A stretch of 8,467 nt of DNA from an uncultured Prevotella sp. Lineage in GTDB: Bacteria; Bacteroidota; Bacteroidia; Bacteroidales; Bacteroidaceae. Every line of letters begins with the position of its first letter. Position 1 is the stretch's first letter. The stretch is from positions 1-8,467 of the forward strand of contig CAJJWN010000073.1 in assembly GCA_905196835.1 (NCBI GenBank), given 5' to 3'. The notes under the pieces were generated by a model. The model saw nothing but the letters and a program-made list of their open reading frames with translations. It did not search any database and had not been told where the DNA came from. The translations under genes and the position numbers were made by a program. Of the stretch, positions 1 to 7,041 are shown in pieces.

Positions 1-208
1 GACGAAGGCCCCCCCCCCCCCGCCACTCCATCAGATGCACCGTGGCGGTGGTGCTCTCGGTCTTGAAGAGGATTTGCAGGATGGGTATTATTGCCATGAA
101 CGACACTATGTTCAGCACGGCCGAGAGGATGTTGAACACGATGGTGAGCACAAGATATTTTTTGTATGGCGGCACGAAGCGGCGCAATACTTGCAGAAAT
201 TCTTTCAT
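1..208 (-). CDS. ABC exporter (MsbA-like permease/ATPase), N-terminal fragment
   Basis: Partial gene, cut by the left edge; 69 codons are visible. The product starts MKEFLQVLRRFVPPYKKYLV, followed by a hydrophobic stretch at about residues 18-48 that is the first membrane helix. This matches the N-terminus of the fused permease-ATPase half-transporters (MsbA/lipid-exporter type) common in Bacteroidales. By family such proteins work as inner-membrane homodimers, but the substrate cannot be told here and the ATPase domain lies outside the window. I place the start at 208 because MKEFL... is the usual family start. An in-frame ATG at 250 would add 14 residues but lies very close to the predicted transcription start. 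A run of 13 G (coding strand) begins at codon 63 and encodes R-G-G-G-G; whether the frame continues correctly past it cannot be judged from the few remaining codons. The gene has its own promoter in the gap after gltD, so it is probably unrelated to nitrogen metabolism. Confidence 0.8.
   Translation of the reverse strand, partial: MKEFLQVLRRFVPPYKKYLVLTIVFNILSAVLNIVSFMAIIPILQILFKTESTTATVHLMEWRGGGGLR
9..21. repeat. 13-base homopolymer (C on +, G on coding strand)
   Basis: Thirteen consecutive C on the plus strand, read as G in the ABC exporter gene at codons 63-67. Tracts this long are prone to slippage in replication and to miscounting in sequencing. A change of one base would shift the frame of the exporter soon after its first membrane helix. 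Confidence 0.9.
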
Positions 209-265
209 AAGGGTTAGCAGGCGGCGTGCGACGCATGGCGCAGTCCGCATTGTTTGTTCCGCCTG

Positions 266-296
266 CAAAGATAATGTTTTTGCTGATAAAAGCAAA
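266..296 (-). promoter_or_regulatory. Bacteroidetes-type promoter for the ABC exporter gene
   Basis: On the minus strand a TTTG (-33 box, 293-296) is followed after exactly 19 nt by TATCTTTG (-7 box, 266-273). This fits the Bacteroidetes primary sigma consensus TTTG-N19-21-TAnnTTTG. Transcription would start near 258-262, leaving a leader of about 50 nt before the ATG at 208. Both boxes and the spacing match, so this is the best-supported promoter in the window. Confidence 0.75.
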
Positions 297-313
297 GGCT
301 ACGGCTGTAAAAC

Positions 314-326
314 CTGCGATTGACGG
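314..326. repeat. 13-nt direct repeat, copy 1 (CTGCGATTGACGG)
   Basis: CTGCGATTGACGG occurs here and again at 599-611, where it leads into the 88-bp dispersed repeat. This copy may be a remnant of the same dispersed element. The REP-like palindromes lie between the two copies. Confidence 0.6.
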
Positions 327-380
327 TTCTTCCGCAAATCTGTTGGATAAAATAAAGGTCTATTAATGAAAGCATTTGTT

Positions 381-515
381 CCGCCGGATTTGCAATCCGG
401 CGGTTTCTAATTGCGGATTTGCAATCCGCACATGCCCATACATTCATCTCATGGCTGTGTGGTTTGAGCGGATTGCAAATCCTTATAGTTCTTTCCGGCG
501 GATTGCAAATCCGCC
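381..515. repeat. Cluster of four REP-like palindromes in mirror arrangement
   Basis: Four short palindromes share the core GGATTTGCAATCC or its reverse complement. Unit 1 is 381-403, with 9-bp arms CCGCCGGAT/ATCCGGCGG around TTGCA. Unit 2 is 412-430, with 7-bp arms TGCGGAT/ATCCGCA around TTGCA. Unit 3 is 470-482, a short or decayed unit with 4-bp arms around TGCAA. Unit 4 is 497-515, with 7-bp arms GGCGGAT/ATCCGCC around TGCAA. Units 1 and 2 face one way and units 3 and 4 the other, around a spacer of about 39 nt. This resembles REP/REPIN elements, which in other bacteria are spread by RAYT (Y1 tyrosine) transposases. No transposase is in the window, so the mobile origin is inferred. Confidence 0.8.
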
Positions 516-598
516 AAAACACATTACCGACAGCCTAACTTACAGCAGGATATAAACGGAATGACTTTCAACAACCATCCAAAAGATTTGCGGATGAA

Positions 599-611
599 CT
601 GCGATTGACGG
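599..611. repeat. 13-nt direct repeat, copy 2 (CTGCGATTGACGG)
   Basis: Identical to 314-326. It runs into the left end of the 88-bp dispersed repeat that starts near 607. Confidence 0.6.
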
Positions 612-694
612 CCTTTCGCATTCCAAAAGGCCATGAATTGCAACGTAAAAGGCCGTCTTTTAGAGGCTAAAAGACGGCCTTTTGCAACGCGTTG
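607..694. repeat. 88-bp dispersed repeat, left copy (downstream of gltD)
   Basis: This segment aligns without gaps to 7042-7129; by hand I count 77 identical positions out of 88. It contains a short dyad (GGCCTTT at 610-616 with AAAGGCC at 626-632) and then the long hairpin listed separately. It begins 26 nt beyond the gltD stop codon. Both copies lie on the 3' side of a minus-strand gene and in the same orientation relative to it. Confidence 0.85.
647..683 (-). terminator. Hairpin terminator after gltD
   Basis: AAAAGGCCGTCTTTTA (647-662) and TAAAAGACGGCCTTTT (668-683) form a perfect 16-bp stem with a 5-nt loop. On the minus strand the stem ends in TTTT and the structure lies about 37 nt after the gltD stop, as expected for a factor-independent terminator. 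The arms are symmetrical (AAAA outside, TTTT outside), so it could work in both directions. The run of T is short, so efficiency is uncertain. Confidence 0.7.
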
Positions 695-720
695 AGCGTC
701 AATGCGTTACGTGGATGGTT

Positions 721-2067
721 TCATTTGGCTGAAAGATATGCGTCAACCTTTGCCGCGGCGTCGCGTCCGCTGGCCATCGCGCGCACTACGAGCGAGGCTC
801 CGTTGGCGGCGTCGCCGCATACGAACACGTTGGGTGCAGCCTGCGGCAGCTGCGGTTTCAGGAAGCCCATTGCCAGCAGTACCATGTCGGCCTTTATTAC
901 TTCGGGCTTGCCTACGGGCTGCATCACGGGGCGGCCGCCGTCGGGGTTGGGCTTCCACGTTATCTCCTGCACCTCCGCGCCGCATACCTTGCCGTCCTTG
1001 CCGATGAAGCGCAGCGTGTTGACGTTCCACCGGCGCGTGCATCCCTCTTCGTGGCTCGACGTGGTCTTGAGCGTGCGCGGCCACTGCGGCCAAGGGTTGT
1101 GCGGGTCGTCGGGGCCTACGGGCGGCTGCGGCATGATTTCTATTTGCGTCACGCTGCGGCATCCCTGGCGGTGAGCCGTGCCTATGCAGTCGCTGCCGGT
1201 GTCGCCTCCGCCTATTACGAGCACGTCCTTCCCCTTGGCGTTCACCAGCTCGTCGCGCTTTATTTCGGCTCCGGCCAGCACGCGGTTCTGTTGCGCCAGC
1301 ATCTCCAGGGCGAAGTGTACGCCCTTGAGGTCGCGGCCCGGCACGTTGAGGTTGCGCGCCTCGGGCGTGCCCGTGGCAATTACGTAGGCGTCGAAACCGC
1401 CAGGCAGGTGCTCCGTGTCGATGGTCTGGTTGAACTTGAACTGTATGCCTTCCTGCCGCAGTATGCCCATGCGGCGGTCTATGACGGCCTTGTTCAGCTT
1501 GAAGTTTGGTATGCCGTAGCGCAGCAGTCCGCCGGCATCCTCGTTTCGGTCGAACACCGTCACCTGGTAGCCAAGCAGGTTCAGGCGGTTGGCGGCGACC
1601 AGTCCGGCGGGGCCGCTGCCCACCACGGCCACCTTCATGCCGTTGCGTTCGGGGTGGCGTATGCGCACGTAGTTCTCTTCGAAGGCGTGCTCCGTTATGG
1701 CCGCCTCGTCCTCGCGGTTGGTCGTTGGCTCGTGTTCCACGAGGTTAAGCACGCACGCCTTCTCGCACAGTGCGGGGCATACGCGCCCCGTAAACTCGGG
1801 AAAGTCGTTGGTGGAGTTGAGCAGCCGGTAGGCCAGTTCCCAGTCGCCTTTATACAAAGCGTCGTTCCACTCTGGCGGCTTGTTGCCCAGCGGGCACGCC
1901 CAGTGGCAGAAGGGCACGCCGCAGTCCATGCAGCGCGACGCCTGCTGGCGGCGGTCGTTAGAGTTGAGGGTCTGTTCCACTTCGCCGAAATCGTGTATCC
2001 TGTCATGCACGGGGCGGTATCCCGCCTCCTTGCGGTGTATCGTAAGAAATGCTTTAGGGTCTCCCAT
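721..2067 (-). CDS. gltD: Glutamate synthase (NADPH) small subunit
   Basis: Complete, 448 residues. GltD takes electrons from NADPH through FAD and two iron-sulfur clusters and passes them to GltB, which reduces the 2-iminoglutarate intermediate to glutamate. The N-terminal ferredoxin-like part carries Cys46, Cys49, Cys54, Cys58 (CMDCGVPFCHWAC) and Cys97, Cys101, Cys105 (CPALCEKAC). The FAD-binding Rossmann motif VVGSGPAG is at about 148-155, the NADPH-binding motif VIGGGDTGSD at about 284-293, and the C-terminal flavin-contact motif FVCGDAANGASLVVRAM at about 415-431. The start is secure: an in-frame TAA lies three codons upstream (2074-2076), and the N-terminus fits the family. There is no Shine-Dalgarno sequence; AAAAACAC precedes the ATG. 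The protein is about 24 residues shorter than E. coli GltD, and the missing part maps between MGF (400-402) and PNVF (412-415). It follows gltB by 185 nt and is probably co-transcribed with it. Confidence 0.97.
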   Translation of the reverse strand: MGDPKAFLTIHRKEAGYRPVHDRIHDFGEVEQTLNSNDRRQQASRCMDCGVPFCHWACPLGNKPPEWNDALYKGDWELAYRLLNSTNDFPEFTGRVCPALCEKACVLNLVEHEPTTNREDEAAITEHAFEENYVRIRHPERNGMKVAVVGSGPAGLVAANRLNLLGYQVTVFDRNEDAGGLLRYGIPNFKLNKAVIDRRMGILRQEGIQFKFNQTIDTEHLPGGFDAYVIATGTPEARNLNVPGRDLKGVHFALEMLAQQNRVLAGAEIKRDELVNAKGKDVLVIGGGDTGSDCIGTAHRQGCRSVTQIEIMPQPPVGPDDPHNPWPQWPRTLKTTSSHEEGCTRRWNVNTLRFIGKDGKVCGAEVQEITWKPNPDGGRPVMQPVGKPEVIKADMVLLAMGFLKPQLPQAAPNVFVCGDAANGASLVVRAMASGRDAAAKVDAYLSAK

Positions 2068-2075
2068 GTGTTTTT

Positions 2076-2140
2076 AATGAATAATGAAAAATGAATAATG
2101 AATAATTGTTTGATGCTTTGATGAATAATGAAAAATGAAT
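2076..2140. repeat. A+T-rich repeat block next to the gltD start
   Basis: Contains two exact copies of ATGAATAATGAAAAATGAAT (2077-2096 and 2121-2140) in the same orientation, offset 44 nt, plus partial repeats of AATGAATAATG. The block begins 9 nt upstream of the gltD ATG. Its reverse complement is found at 2219-2250, so either copy could pair with that block in the gltB-gltD transcript. Confidence 0.85.
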
Positions 2141-2218
2141 GACAAATAACCTTTTTGTGGATATTACATGGTCGCCAACGTGCATAAAATACCTTTATGG
2201 ACTTCAATTCGGCTGGCG

Positions 2219-2250
2219 ATTTTTCATTTTTCATTATTCATTTTTCATTT
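2219..2250. repeat. A+T-rich inverted repeat block next to the gltB stop
   Basis: Built from TTTTTCATT and TTATTCAT units. Positions 2223-2241 are the exact reverse complement of 19 of the 20 bases repeated at 2077-2096 and 2121-2140. It starts 2 nt after the gltB stop codon. Between the two blocks lies a 78-nt core (2141-2218) in which I see no gene and no full promoter match. Confidence 0.85.
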
Positions 2251-2252
2251 AC

Positions 2253-5200
2253 TCAGTAGTCTCTCTGCATGTCGGCAATCTTCTGTTGCAGTTTCCTTAC
2301 CTGCTCTTCCTGCAACACGCGCTTGTACTCTATGGGCACAACTTGGATGAAGTCCTCCACGTAGCGCGCCCAGTCGTCGAGCATCTGGCGTGCCAGCTTC
2401 GAGCCGGTGTACAGGTAGTGCTGGCGTATCAGCTCGTGCAGCTCCTTGCGGTAAGAACTTTCCTCGACGAGGTTGATTTCCACCATGTCCATGTTGCAGA
2501 AGTAGTCGAAGTCGTGACGCTTGTCCCATACGTAGGCTACGCCGCCGCTCATGCCCGCCGCAAAGTTGCGGCCGGTCTCTCCCAGCACGACGACGCGCCC
2601 TCCGGTCATGTACTCGCAGCAGTGGTCTCCGGCTCCTTCGACTACGGCTATGGCCCCGGAGTTGCGCACGGCAAAGCGTTCGCCCACCTTTCCGTTGACG
2701 TATAGCTCGCCCGATGTGGCTCCGTACAGCCCCGTGTTGCCCGCTATGGTGTTGTCTTCGGCGTTGAAGTTGCTGCGCACTGGCGGCAGTATGGCTATGC
2801 GTCCGCCGCTAAGCCCCTTGCCGAAGTAGTCGTTGGCCTCGCCCTCGAGCTTGAAGTTCACTCCCTTTACGAGGAATGCGCCGAAGCTTTGGCCCGCGCT
2901 TCCCTTGAACTTTATGTTCACCGTGGAGTCAGGCAGGCCGTCTTCGCCGTGCTTCGAGGCTATGAGCCCGCTAAGCATCGTGCCTGCGGCGCGGTCTGTG
3001 TTCTTGATGGCGTAGTCGAGGTTGACCTCCTCCTGCTCCTCAATGGCGCGTTGCGCGGAGCGTATCATCTGGCGGTCGAGCACTCCGTCGAGGTCGTGCG
3101 GCTGCCCCGTGGTGTGGCGTAGCGGGCACGTGGAGTCCTCTTTGAACAGCAGCCGGGTGAAGTCGAGCATCGCCGGTTTGCTGCCCTTTTCGGCCTGCTT
3201 GCGCACTATCAGCTCCGTGTGGCCTACGATGTCGTCAAGCTTTGCATACCCCATCTCGGCCAGATAGCCGCGCACTTCCTCGGCAAGGAAGGTGAAATAG
3301 TTTACCAGATACTCGTATTTGCCCATGAAGTGACGGCGAAGCTCCGGGTTCTGGGTGGTTACTCCGAGCGGACATGTGTTCAAGTTGCACTTCCGCATCA
3401 TGACGCAGCCCAGCACGATGAGCAGCAACGTGCCGAAGCCAAACTCCTCCGCGCCGAGCAATGACATTATTATTATGTCGCGTCCGGTCTTCAGCTGGCC
3501 GTCCACTTGCAGCCTTACGTGGCCTCGCAGACCGTTCTTTACGAGCGTCTGCTGCGTCTCGCTGAGGCCGATTTCAGGCGAAACGCCCGCAAATCGCATA
3601 CTCGACGCCGGACTTGCGCCCGTTCCTCCCTCTGCGCCTGATATTACTATGATGTCTGCCTTGGCCTTAGCCACACCGGCGGCGATGGTGCCCACGCCGC
3701 TCTCTGCAACCAGTTTGACGCTTATTGCGGCCTTCGGGTTGACGTTCTTCAGGTCGAATATGAGCTGCGCCAGGTCCTCAATGGAGTATATGTCGTGATG
3801 AGGCGGCGGCGAGATGAGCGATATTCCTGGTATGGAATGCCGCGTCTTGGCTATTACCTCGTCAACCTTGAAGCCCGGCAGCTGGCCTCCCTCGCCGGGT
3901 TTTGCGCCCTGCGCCACCTTGATTTGTATCTCTTCGGCGTTCACAAGGTACTCCGTCGTCACGCCGAAGCGTCCCGACGCCACCTGTTTGGTCTTGCTTG
4001 ACAGTGAAATTCCGTTGAAAAGGGAGTGGAAACGCTCGTTGTCCTCGCCGCCTTCGCCGGTATTTGAGCGCGTGCCGAGCTTGTTCATAGCCAGCGCGAT
4101 GGCCTCGTGCGCCTCCTTGGAGAGTGCTCCGAAGCTCATTGCTCCTGCCACAAAGTGCTTCACTATGGCGCTTACGGGCTCCACCTTGTCTATGTCCAAG
4201 GGCGTGGCGGCACGCTTGAAGTCGAAGAAGTCGCGGATGAATATCGGGTCGGCCTTGTCGTCAACGAGCCTTGTAAACTCCTTGTACTTGGCGTAGTCGC
4301 CAGTTCTCGTGGCGAGCTGGAGCGTCGCTATGGTTTCCGGGTTCCACGCATGGCGTATTCCGTCCTTGCGGTAATGGAACTGTCCGAGGTTCGGCAGGAA
4401 GTCGGTGTCGGCCTTCTTGGCAAATCCCTCGTCGTGCATTGCGATGGCGTCGCGGGCTATTGTCTCCAAGCCTATGCCCCCGATGGTGGACGTTTCGGTG
4501 CCGAAGTAAGCCTTGAGAAGGCTCTCCGACAGGCCGACAGGCTCGAAAATCTTGGCTCCGCGGTAAGAACGTATGGTAGAGATGCCCATCTTCGCCATGA
4601 TTTTGAGCAACGCTTTCTTCACCGCCTTGATGTAGTTTGCCTCGGCGGTGGCGTAGTTTTCTTGCACCTTCTGCCGCTTTACGAGGTCGTCGAGGATGGC
4701 GAACACCATGTAGGGGCACAGCGCCGACGCTCCGTAACCCAGCAGGAGGGCGGCGTGCATGGTCTCTTTGATTTCGCCGCTCTCCACGATTAGGGCGGTC
4801 TGCACGCGCTTTCCTACCGATATCAGGTAGTGATGCACCGCGCTGACGGCCAGCAATGACGGTATGGCGGCGTGCGTCTCGTCGATGTCGCGGTCTGAAA
4901 GTATGATGTAGTTATACCCCTCGTCCACGCTGCGTGCGGCCTCCTTGCACAGCGAGTCGAGCGCGGAGCGCAGTCCGTCTTCGCCTTTGGCGCATTCGAA
5001 GAGCATCGGCAGCTTCACCGTGTTGAACCCTTTGTAGCGTATGTTGCACAGAATGTCGAGCTGTGTGTTGTTAAGTATGGGGTGGGGCAGGCGCACCATC
5101 TTGCAGTTAGACTCGTCGGGGCGCAGTATTCCGGAGCCTACGCGCCCGATGTATTCGGTCAGCGACATTACAAGACTTTCGCGTATGGAGTCGATTGCGG

Positions 5201-6731
5201 GGTTGGTTACCTGGGCGAACTGCTGGCGGAAGTAGTTGAACAGCGGCTGCGGGCGGTCGCTCAGCACGGCCAGCGGAGTGTCGTTGCCCATCGCCGCGGT
5301 AGGCTCCTGCCCGTTTACGCACATCGGCACGATGGTGTTGTCGATGTCTTCCGCGCCGAAGCCGAACATCAGTTCGTGCCTTACGAGGTCGGCCACGGCG
5401 TTGTCCACCTTGCGTCCGCTCTTCAGTTTCTCCAGCTGTATGCGGTTGGTGGAGAGCCATTGGCGGTAAGGATGCTCGGCGGCAAGGCGTTCCTTTATTT
5501 CGCCGTCATAGTAAACCTTGCCCTCCTGGGTGTCGATGAGCAGTATTTTGCCCGGTTGCAGGCGTCCCTTTTCGGCTATTTCGGACGGGTCGAAGTCCAT
5601 AACGCCTACCTCGCTCGCCACCACCATCATGTCGTTCTTGGTGATTGTGTAGCGCGCAGGGCGCAATCCGTTGCGGTCGAGCATACCTCCGGCGTAGCGT
5701 CCGTCGCTGAATAGCAGCGCGGCGGGGCCGTCCCAAGGTTCCATGAGGATGGAATGATACTCGTAAAAGGCCTTCAGGTCTTCGGATATTGGGTTCTTGT
5801 CGTTGAAGCTCTCGGGCACCATCAACGCCATGGCGTGAGGCAGCGAGAGGCCCGACATTACAAAAAACTCGAACACGTTGTCAAGGCTGGCCGAGTCGCT
5901 CATGCCCGGCTGCACAATGGGCGACAGTTCCTTGACGTCGCCCAGGGCGTCAGAGCTTAGCACGCTCTCCCTGGCCTGCATCCATCCGCGGTTTCCTCGT
6001 ATGGTGTTTATTTCGCCGTTGTGGGCCAGCAGGCGGAAAGGCTGCGCCAGGCTCCACGTCGGGAACGTGTTGGTAGAGAAGCGCGAGTGCACCAAGGCCA
6101 GTCCGCTGGTGAAGTATTTGTTGGTGAGGTCGGGGTAATACTGCCGCAGCTGGAGGCTCGAGAGCATACCTTTATATATGATGTTCTTCGACGACAGCGA
6201 GCACACGTAGAAGTCCTTGTCGGCCACGCGGCGTTCTATGCGCTTGCGGATGAGGTACAGCGTGCGCTCGAACTGCGGCAGGCGGTCGTCAGTTACGCCC
6301 GTGACGAAGAGCTGCTTGATGTCGGGTTCGCTCGCGAGTGCGGTCTCGCCGAGGCAGTCGGGCTGTGTGGGCACGTTGCGCAGGTGCATCAGCGACAGTC
6401 CTTCGCGCTCTATCTCCTCAATCATCACGCTCAATATGTCCTGCTGCCGGGCGGCGTCCTTGGGCAGGAACACCAGTCCCGTGCCGTACTTTCCTTTCTC
6501 CGGCACGGGTATTCCTTGCAGTAGAATGAACTCGTGGGGTATCTGCAACATGATGCCCGCACCGTCGCCGGTCTTGTTGTCGGCGCCTTCCGCCCCGCGG
6601 TGGCGCATGTTCTCGAGCACCTTCAGCGCGTTGTCAACCAGCTCGTGACTTTTGTTGCCATGGATGTTGACTACCATTCCTACGCCGCACGCGTCGTGCT
6701 CGTAACCGGCATTATACAATCCTTTTCCCAT
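2253..6731 (-). CDS. gltB: Glutamate synthase (NADPH) large subunit
   Basis: Complete, 1492 residues, close to the usual length of about 1,500. GltB hydrolyses glutamine, channels the ammonia through the protein and adds it to 2-oxoglutarate at an FMN site. The N-terminal class II amidotransferase domain starts at Cys15, the predicted nucleophile, exposed by removal of a 14-residue propeptide; it includes RHRGAEGADNKTGDG and HNGEI (237-241). A central domain follows, then the FMN-binding synthase domain, with SGAEGGTGASP at 1031-1041. Cys1109, Cys1115 and Cys1120 (C-x5-C-x4-C) are the expected 3Fe-4S ligands. The C-terminal GXGXG beta-helix domain runs from about 1277. An in-frame TAA two codons upstream (6735-6737) and the conserved GYEHDACGVG just after the start fix the start codon. 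No frameshift or missing key residue is visible. GltD, its partner, follows. A promoter box lies about 50 nt upstream. Confidence 0.98.
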   Translation of the reverse strand: MGKGLYNAGYEHDACGVGMVVNIHGNKSHELVDNALKVLENMRHRGAEGADNKTGDGAGIMLQIPHEFILLQGIPVPEKGKYGTGLVFLPKDAARQQDILSVMIEEIEREGLSLMHLRNVPTQPDCLGETALASEPDIKQLFVTGVTDDRLPQFERTLYLIRKRIERRVADKDFYVCSLSSKNIIYKGMLSSLQLRQYYPDLTNKYFTSGLALVHSRFSTNTFPTWSLAQPFRLLAHNGEINTIRGNRGWMQARESVLSSDALGDVKELSPIVQPGMSDSASLDNVFEFFVMSGLSLPHAMALMVPESFNDKNPISEDLKAFYEYHSILMEPWDGPAALLFSDGRYAGGMLDRNGLRPARYTITKNDMMVVASEVGVMDFDPSEIAEKGRLQPGKILLIDTQEGKVYYDGEIKERLAAEHPYRQWLSTNRIQLEKLKSGRKVDNAVADLVRHELMFGFGAEDIDNTIVPMCVNGQEPTAAMGNDTPLAVLSDRPQPLFNYFRQQFAQVTNPAIDSIRESLVMSLTEYIGRVGSGILRPDESNCKMVRLPHPILNNTQLDILCNIRYKGFNTVKLPMLFECAKGEDGLRSALDSLCKEAARSVDEGYNYIILSDRDIDETHAAIPSLLAVSAVHHYLISVGKRVQTALIVESGEIKETMHAALLLGYGASALCPYMVFAILDDLVKRQKVQENYATAEANYIKAVKKALLKIMAKMGISTIRSYRGAKIFEPVGLSESLLKAYFGTETSTIGGIGLETIARDAIAMHDEGFAKKADTDFLPNLGQFHYRKDGIRHAWNPETIATLQLATRTGDYAKYKEFTRLVDDKADPIFIRDFFDFKRAATPLDIDKVEPVSAIVKHFVAGAMSFGALSKEAHEAIALAMNKLGTRSNTGEGGEDNERFHSLFNGISLSSKTKQVASGRFGVTTEYLVNAEEIQIKVAQGAKPGEGGQLPGFKVDEVIAKTRHSIPGISLISPPPHHDIYSIEDLAQLIFDLKNVNPKAAISVKLVAESGVGTIAAGVAKAKADIIVISGAEGGTGASPASSMRFAGVSPEIGLSETQQTLVKNGLRGHVRLQVDGQLKTGRDIIIMSLLGAEEFGFGTLLLIVLGCVMMRKCNLNTCPLGVTTQNPELRRHFMGKYEYLVNYFTFLAEEVRGYLAEMGYAKLDDIVGHTELIVRKQAEKGSKPAMLDFTRLLFKEDSTCPLRHTTGQPHDLDGVLDRQMIRSAQRAIEEQEEVNLDYAIKNTDRAAGTMLSGLIASKHGEDGLPDSTVNIKFKGSAGQSFGAFLVKGVNFKLEGEANDYFGKGLSGGRIAILPPVRSNFNAEDNTIAGNTGLYGATSGELYVNGKVGERFAVRNSGAIAVVEGAGDHCCEYMTGGRVVVLGETGRNFAAGMSGGVAYVWDKRHDFDYFCNMDMVEINLVEESSYRKELHELIRQHYLYTGSKLARQMLDDWARYVEDFIQVVPIEYKRVLQEEQVRKLQQKIADMQRDY

Positions 6732-6783
6732 ACTTTAGTTGCATTTAACTTGTGAAAACATCTAATACATATCAAATTGCTTG

Positions 6784-6799
6784 CAAAATTACAAAATTA
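6784..6799 (-). promoter_or_regulatory. Probable gltBD promoter (two tandem TAATTTTG boxes)
   Basis: On the minus strand, TAATTTTG occurs twice back to back (6792-6799, then 6784-6791). Each fits the Bacteroidetes -7 box TAnnTTTG. The downstream one continues CAA, which is common at such sites, and would start transcription near 6777, giving a leader of about 45 nt. I do not find a TTTG at the right distance for a -33 box, so recognition may be weak or activator-dependent. Confidence 0.5.
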
Positions 6800-6892
6800 C
6801 TTTCTTTTTGAGTAATTATTTAGCGGTAAAATGACATATTTTTGATTGCCGTTCTTGTTTTGGTGACAGGTGTATGTTAAATTGAGAGGTTG

Positions 6893-6933
6893 TTTTGCTT
6901 GTTTGTAAGCAAAATCAATCAAAATGCTTACAA
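6893..6933. promoter_or_regulatory. Overlapping dyads upstream of the gltB promoter
   Basis: Two inverted repeats share one arm. Dyad A pairs TTTTGCTT (6893-6900) with AAGCAAAA (6907-6914) across a 6-nt loop. Dyad B pairs TTGTAAGCA (6903-6911) with TGCTTACAA (6925-6933) across 13 nt. The GCTT/AAGC core therefore occurs three times in 41 bp. The site lies about 95-155 bp upstream of the predicted gltB transcription start, so it could be an operator or activator site. No regulator can be named from sequence. Confidence 0.45.
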
Positions 6934-7041
6934 TGTGTAACAACGCGCCTGTTTTTAGAAAAAATCATGCCTATATGCTTGCCGCCGTTGTGCCGTCAAA
7001 CGCCTGCGCGGCTGTGTCGGGCGGCGCGCCGCGTTGTGAAA

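Noticed and set aside
314..694. CRISPR-like array of palindromes and direct repeats
   Set aside because: Repeat units differ in length and orientation, spacers are irregular, and no cas genes are present. REP-like and dispersed repeats explain it better.
1051..2094. Long plus-strand open frame of 347 codons
   Set aside because: It lies entirely opposite gltD, a clear conserved gene. G+C-rich third positions keep the opposite strand open, and the product has no recognisable motif. The same applies to the other long plus-strand frames across gltB.
6712..6744. Ten-codon upstream open frame (MQLKYGKRIV) overlapping the gltB start codon
   Set aside because: It could act as a regulatory leader, but so short a frame is easily chance, it has no runs of glutamine or glutamate codons, and no supporting feature.
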